Positions 19,336 through 27,224 of a DNA stretch of 64,000 nt are shown piece after piece. Positions within the stretch are counted from its first letter, which is position 1; every line of letters starts with the position of its first letter. Source of the DNA: Saccharopolyspora erythraea (GTDB taxonomy: Bacteria > Actinomycetota > Actinomycetes > Mycobacteriales > Pseudonocardiaceae); the NCBI RefSeq assembly GCF_018141105.1, contig NZ_CP054839.1:5084001-5148000 (forward strand), read 5' to 3'. The notes beneath the pieces are model-generated. The model saw only the letters and a list, made by a program, of their open reading frames with translations. It was not told where the DNA came from and made no database searches. Both the position numbers and the translations under genes were made by a program.

Positions 19336-20577
19336 TCAGCGGTTGCGGTGGTCCGGCCCGTCGGACGTGGCCGACCGCCGCAACCGCCACGCCGAGAGCA
19401 CGCCGCCGCAGGCCATGGTCCACGGGACCGCGGCGATCCCGAGGCCCAGCACCAGCACGGCCGCGGCCGTGGCGAGACCCGCCGCGGAATCGGCCAGGCG
19501 GATGGTGAACACCTGCCTGGACATCCGCCGCGCCACTGCCTCTGTGACGTAGGGCAGACCCGCCGCCCAGACCGTCAGGTACGCGACCCAGCCCAGCACG
19601 AGCAGCGGGTCCACCGGCTGGCCGATCAGCAGCTCGCCCAGTGGGCCGGCGAAGACCGCGGGCAACGTCCCGCCGACCGCGGTGGCGCCCGCCAGCAGCA
19701 GGGCGGCGCGGTCGGCCGACAGCCGGGTGCCGCCGCCCCCGCGTTGCCTGGCGGCGAAGTTGGCGAGCAGGAAGCTGCCCGCACCGTTGATGACGACCTG
19801 CAGCGGTGCGACGACGAGCCGTCCTGCCTCCAGCACGCCGACCGCGGCCAGCGACACGACGCCGGAGACCAGCACCCGCGAGCCGAGCAGCGCGGCCGGG
19901 CGCAGTGTGGCCTGGAGGGACCGCCACGCCGCGAACGACGCCACCGCGCGCATGCCCGCGAGTCCGGGACGCAACTGCCGCAGTTCGTCCCGCGGCAGTT
20001 GCCCGATCCCGACCACCACCGCCGCGCACGCTCCGGCGCACATGGCGCCGAACAGCGACGCGAGGGTGATCTCCCCCGTCGCGGCGAGCAGTGCCAGCAC
20101 CGCCACCGTCCCCACGAGATAGCACGCGTCGTTGACGACGAGCTGCCAGAACCGCAGCCTCGCCATCAGCAGCCGCCGGACCGTTTCCTCGGCCAGCCAG
20201 CAGACCAGCATCGCCGCGTAAACCACGGCGGTGCCCGCCCCGCCGTCGCCGACCACCAGGCCCGCGCCGCACCCGGCCGCGAAGAACAGCGCCCAGCCGC
20301 CCGCCGCGCTGGAGACCAGCGCCGCCCTGGTGTCCGGGTCGTGCCGGTCGAGGACGGCGAGGCTGTCGCCGACCCAGCCCGTGTACAGCGCGCTCGCACT
20401 GACCAGCAGCGCCAGGAACACCGCGAAGGCACCGAACTCCGCCAACCCGAGCACGCGGGCCGCCACCACTTGCAGCAGCAGGCTGGTGCCGGCGGTGATG
20501 CCCTGCGAGAGCACCGGCGCCGCACCTTTGCCCGCGACCTTCCGGATGCGGCGCAGCGGCGCCGCGAGCGCGGTCAC
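19336..20577 (-). CDS. Polysaccharide flippase-like membrane protein (MATE/Wzx-type)
   Basis: 413 residues with about 12 hydrophobic helices. The start (PVLSQGITAGTSLLLQVVAARVLGLAEFGAFAVFLALL) is typical of the polysaccharide transporter (Wzx/MurJ-like) fold, with a central Arg-rich loop (AEETVRRLLMARLRFWQLVVND). Such proteins flip lipid-linked glycan units across the membrane. The GTG start (20577) overlaps the TGA of the co-polymerase-like gene by four bases (GTGA), so the two are translationally coupled. The position in a glycan locus supports the call, though pairwise similarity within this superfamily is low. The gene converges on geosmin synthase with only 9 bp between stops and no clear hairpin. 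Confidence 0.78.
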   Translation of the reverse strand: MTALAAPLRRIRKVAGKGAAPVLSQGITAGTSLLLQVVAARVLGLAEFGAFAVFLALLVSASALYTGWVGDSLAVLDRHDPDTRAALVSSAAGGWALFFAAGCGAGLVVGDGGAGTAVVYAAMLVCWLAEETVRRLLMARLRFWQLVVNDACYLVGTVAVLALLAATGEITLASLFGAMCAGACAAVVVGIGQLPRDELRQLRPGLAGMRAVASFAAWRSLQATLRPAALLGSRVLVSGVVSLAAVGVLEAGRLVVAPLQVVINGAGSFLLANFAARQRGGGGTRLSADRAALLLAGATAVGGTLPAVFAGPLGELLIGQPVDPLLVLGWVAYLTVWAAGLPYVTEAVARRMSRQVFTIRLADSAAGLATAAAVLVLGLGIAAVPWTMACGGVLSAWRLRRSATSDGPDHRNR

Positions 20578-22067
20578 CGAACCGGTTGCGGCACGGCGGG
20601 TTCCGCCACGCGGCGCGTCGGGTCCGCCCCGGTGAAGGTGAGCACGTAGCCGGTGATCGTGCCGCCGAACAGGTGGATCTGCTCGCGCAGCTTGCGCAGC
20701 GACCGCAGGTCGCCCTCGCGGCGCACGGTCACCAGCACACCGTCGGAGACCCCGATCAGCGAGGTGGTCTCCGGTTGCGAGGACAGCGGGGGCAGGTCGA
20801 CCAGCACCAGGTCGTAGCGCGCGCGCATGTCCGCGATGACCTTGCGCAGGGAGGAGGAACGCAGATGGTCGCGGGAGTAGCGGTGGGCGTGCCCGGCGGG
20901 CACCACGCTGAAACCGACGCCGTCGCCGATGTGCACCGAGTGGGTCGCCTGCTCCAGCGACGCCGCGCCGGTGGCGATGGAGGTCAGCCCGAGCCAGTCG
21001 GCGAGCCCAAGCAGCCGGGACAGGTCGCGGGAGCGCACCGCCGCGTCCACCACAAGCACCCGCAGGCCGTCGCGGGCGGCGGCACCGGCGATCTGCAACG
21101 TCGTCGTGGTGGCGCCCTCCCCCGACGACGCGCCGGTCACCATGACCACGCCGGTTCCGACCATCGTCCGCAGCCCGGAAGCCACCAGCTGGTAGGACCG
21201 CAGCGGTGGCACGCCCGGCGTGCTCAGCGCCGGCACGGCCTGGGCGGGCAGCGTCTCGATCTCGCCGAGCAGCGGCTCGGACACCACACCCGCCAGGTCG
21301 CCGGCGTGGCGCACCCGCCGGTCGCGGTCCGCGCGGAACCAGGCGACCGCGGCGGCGACGACCAGGCCCACGGCGAGCCCGATGGCGACATCGCGCAGGA
21401 CCCCGCGCCACGGGCCGACCGCACCGGCCGTCGCGTGGTCCACGAAGGACACACCGTCGTCGAACTGGCTGGCCACGACCCCGATGCGGCTCATCTGCTT
21501 GTCGATCTCGCTGAGCGTCTGACCCGCCGCGGTGGCGATCGCGCCGCCCGCGGGGATCTCGGCGACGACCGCGCCGCGCTGGGTGTTGAGGGTGGCCAGC
21601 GCCTTTTCGGTCGCCGCGGTCACCTCGGCGCGCGACTCGTCCTGGTAGGCCGCGATCACCGCGTTGGCGATCAGCACCGAGCGCTCCAAGCCGGGGCCGT
21701 CGACGGTGATCTCGATCGACTCACCGGTGGAGGACGACTCGGCGGCGATGGCCGAGCGCATCTGTTCCAGCGTCTCGGGTCCGCCGAGACGGGTGCGGGC
21801 CGCGCCGAGCACGCGGTCGGAGGTGACGAACAACGCGCGCTGCTTGACGTAGCGCACGAAGCTCGCCTCACTGGTCAGCTCGATGCCCAGCGCGCCGGTC
21901 TGGTCGGGCGCGCGCAGCACGATGCGCGCCCGGGCCGTGCGGCCGTCGCCCGCGGCCAGCGCCACCACGAAGCTGACCAGTACGGCCACCGCCACGATCG
22001 CCAGCGAGCTGCGGCGGTACCGCCACAACGCCCCGAAGATCGTCGGTCCCGGGCCAGTGTCGTCCAT
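20574..22067 (-). CDS. Wzz/BY-kinase-like polysaccharide co-polymerase with degenerate ATPase site
   Basis: About 497 residues. An N-terminal helix (SLAIVAVAVLVSFVVALAAG), an extracytoplasmic part with helical segments, and a second helix (DVAIGLAVGLVVAAAVAWF) enclose a Wzz-like domain. A C-terminal ParA/CpsD-like domain follows. Its P-loop reads GASSGEGATTTT: the essential Walker A lysine is Ala (about residue 319). The Walker A' strand (VLVVDAAVRSRDLSRLLG) lacks the usual second acid, and there is no C-terminal tyrosine cluster. Walker B (YDLVLVDLPPL) remains. It is therefore probably not an active tyrosine kinase but may still regulate chain length. I use ATG 22067 as start; TTG at 22076 is in frame. 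Confidence 0.8.
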   Translation of the reverse strand: MDDTGPGPTIFGALWRYRRSSLAIVAVAVLVSFVVALAAGDGRTARARIVLRAPDQTGALGIELTSEASFVRYVKQRALFVTSDRVLGAARTRLGGPETLEQMRSAIAAESSSTGESIEITVDGPGLERSVLIANAVIAAYQDESRAEVTAATEKALATLNTQRGAVVAEIPAGGAIATAAGQTLSEIDKQMSRIGVVASQFDDGVSFVDHATAGAVGPWRGVLRDVAIGLAVGLVVAAAVAWFRADRDRRVRHAGDLAGVVSEPLLGEIETLPAQAVPALSTPGVPPLRSYQLVASGLRTMVGTGVVMVTGASSGEGATTTTLQIAGAAARDGLRVLVVDAAVRSRDLSRLLGLADWLGLTSIATGAASLEQATHSVHIGDGVGFSVVPAGHAHRYSRDHLRSSSLRKVIADMRARYDLVLVDLPPLSSQPETTSLIGVSDGVLVTVRREGDLRSLRKLREQIHLFGGTITGYVLTFTGADPTRRVAEPAVPQPVR

Positions 22068-22362
22068 CGGTGTCAATTCCGCTCTGTGTCACGAGGAAAC
22101 CCCCGGTGAGTCCGCGCTCCGGTGGTAACGCACCGGGCCCCTGCGGCGACTACGGCTTGAGCGCAACGACCGGCACCGGATTGGTGCCGGTGGCTGAGCC
22201 GATGCACGCGGGCGGAGTCTTCGCGCGCGAAAACCAGGAGGAAGACAAACTGATTCTCCAGTATTCAGATCGCGCGGATCGCCTGTCAAGTTACCGAGGG
22301 CGGCGAAACCCTGCCGCCACAACGGATCCGGCCACCCCGGAACGCGTCGACGAGAGGACCAG
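22068..22362. promoter_or_regulatory. Divergent promoter region of the glycan locus
   Basis: About 295 bp separating the leftward co-polymerase/flippase pair from the rightward CDP-alcohol operon. Its right half (about 22230-22290) is relatively AT-rich, consistent with promoters. An unused AGGAGGAAG at about 22239 is followed by no suitable start codon. No clear dyad is seen. Confidence 0.35.
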
Positions 22363-23130
22363 ATGAGCAGCTCCGACGCCGCGGAAAGCGGCTTCACCGC
22401 AACGCTACGGCGGCTGCCCTCAGCGCAGAAGACGGCGAAGGGAGCCCCGGCGTACTCGAGATTCGTCAACCGCCGGGCGGGTGGTTATCTCGCCGTGCTG
22501 GCCTACCGGGTCGGTGCCACGCCGAACCAGGTCACGGCCGTCAGCGCGCTGTGCACCTTCGCCGGGATCACCGGGGTGCTGCTCCTGCCTCCGTCGTGGC
22601 CGCTGGGCATCGCGGTCTCGCTGGCCCTGGTCCTCGGCTACGCGCTGGACTCCGCCGACGGCCAGCTCGCCCGGTTGCGCGGCACGAGCAGCGTCTCCGG
22701 CGAGTGGCTCGACCACGTCATCGACAGCGCCAAGATCGCGACGCTGCACGTGGCCGTGCTGGTCTCGGCCTTCCGGTTCTCCGAGCTGCCGACCGCGTGG
22801 CTGCTGGTGCCCATCGCCTACGGCGCGGTCGAGAGCGTCATGTTCTTCGCGATGATCCTCAACGACCAGCTCCGCCGCGTGCACCGGGCGACCACCGGGA
22901 CGCGGGCGCCGGAGCCGGGGCACCCGTCGACGCTGCGCTCGCTTCTCGTCGTGCCGACCGACTACGGGCTGCTGTGCCTGGTGTTCCTGCTGCTGGGGTC
23001 GCCCGCCGCGTTCGCCGCCGGCTACGGGGTGCTCTTCACGTGCAACGCCCTGTTCCTGGTGGCGGCGCTGCCGAAGTGGTTCGGCGACATGAGGTCGCTG
23101 GACCCCGTCGCGCCCGGCCGGGGGCGGTGA
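22363..23130 (+). CDS. CDP-alcohol phosphatidyltransferase-family enzyme
   Basis: 255 residues, about six membrane helices. The diagnostic motif D-x2-DG-x2-AR-x8-G-x3-D-x3-D is complete: D96, D99-G100, A103-R104, G113, D117 and D121 (DSADGQLARLRGTSSVSGEWLDHVID is read in two parts here: DSADGQLAR and GEWLDHVID). These enzymes transfer a phospho-alcohol from a CDP-alcohol to another alcohol, making phospholipids or polyol-phosphate headgroups. The next gene encodes a TagD-like cytidylyltransferase, which could supply the CDP-polyol substrate. Together they suggest addition of a phosphopolyol to a lipid or glycan rather than bulk phospholipid synthesis; that is inference. It overlaps the next gene by GTGA. 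Confidence 0.88.
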   Translation: MSSSDAAESGFTATLRRLPSAQKTAKGAPAYSRFVNRRAGGYLAVLAYRVGATPNQVTAVSALCTFAGITGVLLLPPSWPLGIAVSLALVLGYALDSADGQLARLRGTSSVSGEWLDHVIDSAKIATLHVAVLVSAFRFSELPTAWLLVPIAYGAVESVMFFAMILNDQLRRVHRATTGTRAPEPGHPSTLRSLLVVPTDYGLLCLVFLLLGSPAAFAAGYGVLFTCNALFLVAALPKWFGDMRSLDPVAPGRGR

Positions 23131-23585
23131 GCGTGCCGATCATCGGATATGCGCCCGGCGCCTACGACATGTTCCACATAGGACACCTGAACATCCTGCG
23201 CCAGGCCAGCCAGGAGTGCGACCACCTGGTGGCCGGGGTGGTCACCGACGCCGTCGTGCTGCGCGCGAAGGGCAAGAAGCCGGTCATCCCGTTCGAGGAG
23301 CGGCTGGAGATCGTGCGCAACATCCGCTGCGTGGCCGACGCGGTCCCGGACCGCTACCTCGACAAGTTCCGGATGTGGAAGCAGCTGCGCTACGACGTGC
23401 TGTTCAAGGGCGACGACTGGCGCGGCACCTCACGCGCCCGGGAGCTGGAGTCGAAGCTGTCCGCGGTGGGCGCCGAGGTCCGCTACTTCCCCTACACCAT
23501 GCACACCTCCAGCACCCTGCTGCGGCGGCGGCTCTCGCTGGCCACCGCGCCGGTGCCGGGCGAAGTGGAACCGGGGCCGGCATGA
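23127..23585 (+). CDS. Cytidylyltransferase, TagD-like (glycerol-3-phosphate or related)
   Basis: 152 residues. The nucleotidyltransferase signature HIGH is at 17-20 (GAYDMFHIGHLNIL), followed by KGKKPVIPFEERLEIVRNIRCVD-like sequence with the conserved P-F-x-E-R. The typical C-terminal R-x-x-P-x-T/S-x-x-(I/S)-S-(S/T)-T motif appears as RYFPYTMHTSSTLLR. Such enzymes make CDP-glycerol or a CDP-linked polyol or ethanolamine from CTP. The GTG start at 23127 overlaps the previous stop (GTGA) and the stop overlaps the next ATG (ATGA), so it is the middle of a tightly coupled trio. Its product is the probable donor for the neighbouring CDP-alcohol transferase. Confidence 0.87.
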   Translation: MSVPIIGYAPGAYDMFHIGHLNILRQASQECDHLVAGVVTDAVVLRAKGKKPVIPFEERLEIVRNIRCVADAVPDRYLDKFRMWKQLRYDVLFKGDDWRGTSRARELESKLSAVGAEVRYFPYTMHTSSTLLRRRLSLATAPVPGEVEPGPA

Positions 23586-25315
23586 GAACGACGTTGCGAC
23601 CGCTGCCGTGCCTCGCGCTGGCCGGCCTGCTGCTGATGTCCTGCGCGCCCGCGGACCAGGCCGGTCCCGCCGGCGGGACGCCGCCCGCCCGGGTCGCCGT
23701 GACCGAGTACCGGGTGCCGCCCGGTGCCCTCTTCGTGGCCACCGACGGCGACGACTCCGCGCAGGGCGGCGAGTCCACGCCGCTGCGCACCCTCGGTGAG
23801 GCCGTCCGGCGAGCGCCGCAGGGCACGACGATCGTGCTGCGGCAGGGTACCTACCGCGAGACTCTGGGCCTGGTCGGCAAGAAGCTCACCATCCAGCCCT
23901 ATCCGCGCGAACGCGTCTGGCTCAAGGGCAGCCGGGTGATCTCGCGGTGGTCGGCCTCCGGCAACGCCTGGCGGCACACCGGCTGGGACCCGCCGCTGTG
24001 CCGGACCTGCTACCTGCCCGAGATCATCGACCCCGCCCACCCGCTGGCGGGCCTGCCGGACATGGTGTTCGTCGACGGCAGGCCGCTGCGGCAGGTGGGT
24101 GAGCGCAGCGCGGTCACCGCGGGCACGTTCCACGTCGACGTCAAGCGCAAGGAGCTGCTGATCGGCGACAACCCGCGCGGCAAGCTCGTGGAGGCCGCGG
24201 AGTTCCCGTGGCTGCTGCAGTTCGACGGGCCCGGTGCCGCGCACAGCGCGATCCGCGGGATCGGGATCGCCCACTACGGCTCGAACCAGGAGTACGGGCA
24301 GCGCGGTGCGATGGTCGTGGTGAACGCGCCGTCGGTCACGCTGGAGAACAACACCTTCGCCGCCTCGGCCTCCACCGGCGCGGCGGTGTTCCAGCCCGAC
24401 AGCACCGTCAAGGGCAACCAGTTCTTGGACAACGGCCTGGTCGGGTTCATGGCCAACCGCGCCGACCGGCTCCGGCTGACCGGCAACACCTTCGCCCGCA
24501 ACAACAACGAGCACTTCGCGCTCTCCGGGGAGGCGATCGGCGCGGCGGGCGCGAAGATCACCCGCAGCAAGCACCCGTACGTCGCCGACAACGCCTTCGT
24601 CGACAACTTCGCGACCGGGTGGTGGTGCGACCTCGGCTGCACCGACGCGGTGGTCATCCGCAACCTCGCCCGGGGCAACGCGGTGAACGGGATCTACTAC
24701 GAGGTGTCGGCGCGCGCGATCATCGCGTCCAACACCGTCGTCGGCAACCGGGCGCGCGGGGTCAAGATCTCCAGCTCCGACCGGGTTCGCCTGCACCACA
24801 ACACGATGGTGGGCAACGCGGTGGCGCTGGGCATCTACAACGATCCGCGCTCGCCCAGCTCCGACCCCTACAGCGAGCAGCTCGGGCTGTCGTGGATCAC
24901 CTCGGGAACCGAGCTGGTCGGCAACTTCTTCATCGGCCCCAACCCGTTCGTGGAGTCCGCCGACCACAAGCCCCAACCCAAGCCGCCCGCTCCGTTCGTC
25001 TCGGTCAGCGACGGAAACGCCTACCTGTGGCAGGAGGGCAAGGGGCCGCTGGCCACCTGGTCGCTGGGCAAGGGCGAGATCGTCACCATCAACTCGCTGG
25101 CGCACCTGCAGACGACCGGTCACGACCGGCACAGCCTGCAGGCACCGCCCGCGCCCGACCCGTTCCGCGACCCGGGCAAGGGCGACTACCGCCTCCGGGA
25201 GAAGGCGCCGGGGTACCGGGCCGGGCGGCCGCTGGCCCGTGACATCGCCGAGGTGCTGGGCCTGGCCCCGACCGAGCATCCCGACATCGGCATGCTCACC
25301 GGCCCGCGGAGCTGA
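23582..25315 (+). CDS. Lipoprotein with right-handed beta-helix domain
   Basis: 577 residues. A signal peptide ends in a lipobox-like LMSC with Cys21 as the predicted lipid attachment site. A DUF1565-like entry (ALFVATDGDDSAQGGESTPLRTLGEAVRRAPQGTTIVLRQGTY, read in pieces) leads into many short parallel-beta-helix turns such as LENNTFAAS, VKGNQFLDNG, LTGNTFARNNNEHF, IIRNLARGNAVNGIYYEVS and LHHNTMVGNAV. The fold occurs in polysaccharide lyases, epimerases and alginate-modifying proteins. It is co-translated with the CDP-alcohol module, so it may act on or bind the surface glycan made here. No catalytic residues are certain. The ATG at 23582 lies in an ATGA overlap; upstream in-frame codons belong to another gene's shadow. 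Confidence 0.85.
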   Translation: MRTTLRPLPCLALAGLLLMSCAPADQAGPAGGTPPARVAVTEYRVPPGALFVATDGDDSAQGGESTPLRTLGEAVRRAPQGTTIVLRQGTYRETLGLVGKKLTIQPYPRERVWLKGSRVISRWSASGNAWRHTGWDPPLCRTCYLPEIIDPAHPLAGLPDMVFVDGRPLRQVGERSAVTAGTFHVDVKRKELLIGDNPRGKLVEAAEFPWLLQFDGPGAAHSAIRGIGIAHYGSNQEYGQRGAMVVVNAPSVTLENNTFAASASTGAAVFQPDSTVKGNQFLDNGLVGFMANRADRLRLTGNTFARNNNEHFALSGEAIGAAGAKITRSKHPYVADNAFVDNFATGWWCDLGCTDAVVIRNLARGNAVNGIYYEVSARAIIASNTVVGNRARGVKISSSDRVRLHHNTMVGNAVALGIYNDPRSPSSDPYSEQLGLSWITSGTELVGNFFIGPNPFVESADHKPQPKPPAPFVSVSDGNAYLWQEGKGPLATWSLGKGEIVTINSLAHLQTTGHDRHSLQAPPAPDPFRDPGKGDYRLREKAPGYRAGRPLARDIAEVLGLAPTEHPDIGMLTGPRS

Positions 25316-25499
25316 TGCCGGGACCTGCCACGGCACGGCGGCCCTCCGGGGCCGCCCGCCGAGGTTCGCACTCACGGCCGGACCTCCGCATCGGTGATAC
25401 GCGAGAGAAAGATCCCGGAGTCAGAGGGCGCCTGAGGTTCCGCCACCGGAACCACCAAGCAAAGCGAGTCCAACGACAGCCTCGAAGGCCCGCGACATG

Positions 25500-25539
25500 C
25501 GAACAGGGCCCGGCGGCCGTTGCCGCCGGGCCCTGTTCG
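25500..25539. terminator. Strong bidirectional hairpin terminator
   Basis: A perfect 18-bp stem (25500-25517 with 25522-25539; arm starts CGAACAGGGCCC) closes on a 4-nt loop, between the convergent lipoprotein and beta-propeller genes. It is one of the most stable hairpins in the window. Confidence 0.9.
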
Positions 25540-25559
25540 TGCGTTCTGCCGGTTCGCGG

Positions 25560-27224
25560 TTACCCGATGGTGCTGTGCGGACTGCTCAGCACGGCACCGT
25601 CGGCGTCGACGGCGCGGACCCAGTACTCCACCCTGCCCTGGGGCGGGCGCTGGTCGGTGAAGCGCATCTCCGAGACCGTCCACGGCCAGGACGGCGCGGT
25701 CGTGACGTGGATCGGCTTCGGCGTGCCCGCACGCATCACCTCGTAGCGGACCTCGCGGTTCTGCGCGTCCCAGGTGCCGGTCCAGGTGATGTTGTAGCCG
25801 CCGAAGAGCTTGCGGCTCAGCCGCGGGGCCGGGAACGGGACCTGCGGCCCGTTGTTCACCGCGCCCGGCACGCCGCGCGCCGCGAACCTCGTCAGCGACT
25901 GCTGCGGCACGCCGTTGACGACCGTGAACTCACCGCCGACGACCACGTAGCCGCTCCTGGCGTCGACGGTCCACGGCCCGTTGAGCCACGGACTGGTCGA
26001 GGGGCCGCCGTTGGTGTTGGGCAGCCACGGCAGCAGTTCCGGGATCGGGTCGCCGCGGCGCACGTGGTTGACGTCGCGCTGCGCCGCGCCGGTCGCGACG
26101 GTGGTCTCGGCGAGCAGGCGGTGGTAGTCGACCGGCCCGTTCTCCGGGATCGCGTTCATCGCCCAGCAGTCGTGGGTGTGGGAGGCGCTGTAGAGCACGC
26201 CGTCGGCGACCGCGACGCCCTGCGTGTCGCCGTAGCAGCCGTCCAGCCACAGCGGGCGTCCGGTGGCGATCTCCACCGCGCCCCGCCCTTCCAGGCGGGG
26301 GTTGCCGCCGCGCCAGTTGTAGGAACCCAGGTACACCGTGCCGGTGCCGTCGGTCACCAGGTCGGTGATGGTGTCCGCATCCGACGGCGTGACCCACTGC
26401 CACGCCACGCCGGCCCCGCCCGCGGTGTCGACGGCGGTGAGCCCGTGCTGGTAGATGCCGTTGACGTGGTCGAAGGCCCCGCCTACGACGACGCGTCCGT
26501 GCTCCGGGGCCGCCAGCACGGCGAAGACCTCGCGGTCGGCCGCCGGCGCCCACGGCAGCAGCGCGCCGTCGTTCGCAGAGACCGCCGCCAGCCGGGTGCG
26601 CGGCACGCCGCCGACGGCGTTGAACCCACCGCCGAGGTAGACGGTGTCTGCCGTGACCGACAGGCCCCGCACGCGTCCCGCCACCTGCGGCCGGAACGCC
26701 GGGTCCAGCGCACCCGTGACCGCGTCGAACGCCGCGACCCTGGAACGCCACTGCCCGTCGATCTTGTCGAAGTCACCGCCGACGTAGACCTTGCGCCCGT
26801 CCGGCGACGCCTTGACTCGGAACACCGAGTCGCAGACCCACCGGCCGCCGCCGGCGGGCTCGCAGAACGGTCCCGGGTCCTGCCCGGCGAAGGTGCTGCC
26901 GCTGACCACCGGAGCCCACGGCAGCAGCTCACCGGTGTGCAGGTCGAACGCGAGCAGGTTGTCGCGCCGGACCTCGCCCGGACCGCCCGGCGCCACACCC
27001 GCGGGCCGCGCCTTGGTGAACCTGCCCCCGGCGACCACGGTGTTGCCGACGATCGCCACCGAGAACACGATGCCGTCGGTCTGCGGTGCGGGCAGCGCGC
27101 CCGCGGTCGCCGGGACCGGCAGCGGTGGCGGCTGGGCGGCTCCGGTGACCGGTAACGCCACCAGCGAACCGCCGGCCGCGACCAGCGCGACCGCGGCGCA
27201 CAGCGCCTTGCTTCCCCGTCTCAT
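25560..27224 (-). CDS. Secreted beta-propeller protein with C-terminal Fn3-like domain
   Basis: 554 residues. A signal peptide (MRRGSKALCAAVALVAAGGSLVALP, cleaved near TGAAQ) precedes repeated blades of the form GNTVVAGGRFTKA, RKVYVGGDFDKIDG, DTVYLGGGFNAVGGVPRTRL, GRVVVGGAFDHVNG and YVVVGGEFTVVNGVPQQSL. These are typical of delta-60 or galactose-oxidase-like propellers. The last 90 residues (NNGPQVPFPAPRLSRKLFG to the end) look like a fibronectin type III-like beta sandwich. The ATG at 27224 (after GAGGAAG) overlaps the stop of the upstream glycosyltransferase by four bases, so it is coupled to it. A role on the cell surface, perhaps binding the glycan, is inferred from context only. Confidence 0.82.
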   Translation of the reverse strand: MRRGSKALCAAVALVAAGGSLVALPVTGAAQPPPLPVPATAGALPAPQTDGIVFSVAIVGNTVVAGGRFTKARPAGVAPGGPGEVRRDNLLAFDLHTGELLPWAPVVSGSTFAGQDPGPFCEPAGGGRWVCDSVFRVKASPDGRKVYVGGDFDKIDGQWRSRVAAFDAVTGALDPAFRPQVAGRVRGLSVTADTVYLGGGFNAVGGVPRTRLAAVSANDGALLPWAPAADREVFAVLAAPEHGRVVVGGAFDHVNGIYQHGLTAVDTAGGAGVAWQWVTPSDADTITDLVTDGTGTVYLGSYNWRGGNPRLEGRGAVEIATGRPLWLDGCYGDTQGVAVADGVLYSASHTHDCWAMNAIPENGPVDYHRLLAETTVATGAAQRDVNHVRRGDPIPELLPWLPNTNGGPSTSPWLNGPWTVDARSGYVVVGGEFTVVNGVPQQSLTRFAARGVPGAVNNGPQVPFPAPRLSRKLFGGYNITWTGTWDAQNREVRYEVMRAGTPKPIHVTTAPSWPWTVSEMRFTDQRPPQGRVEYWVRAVDADGAVLSSPHSTIG

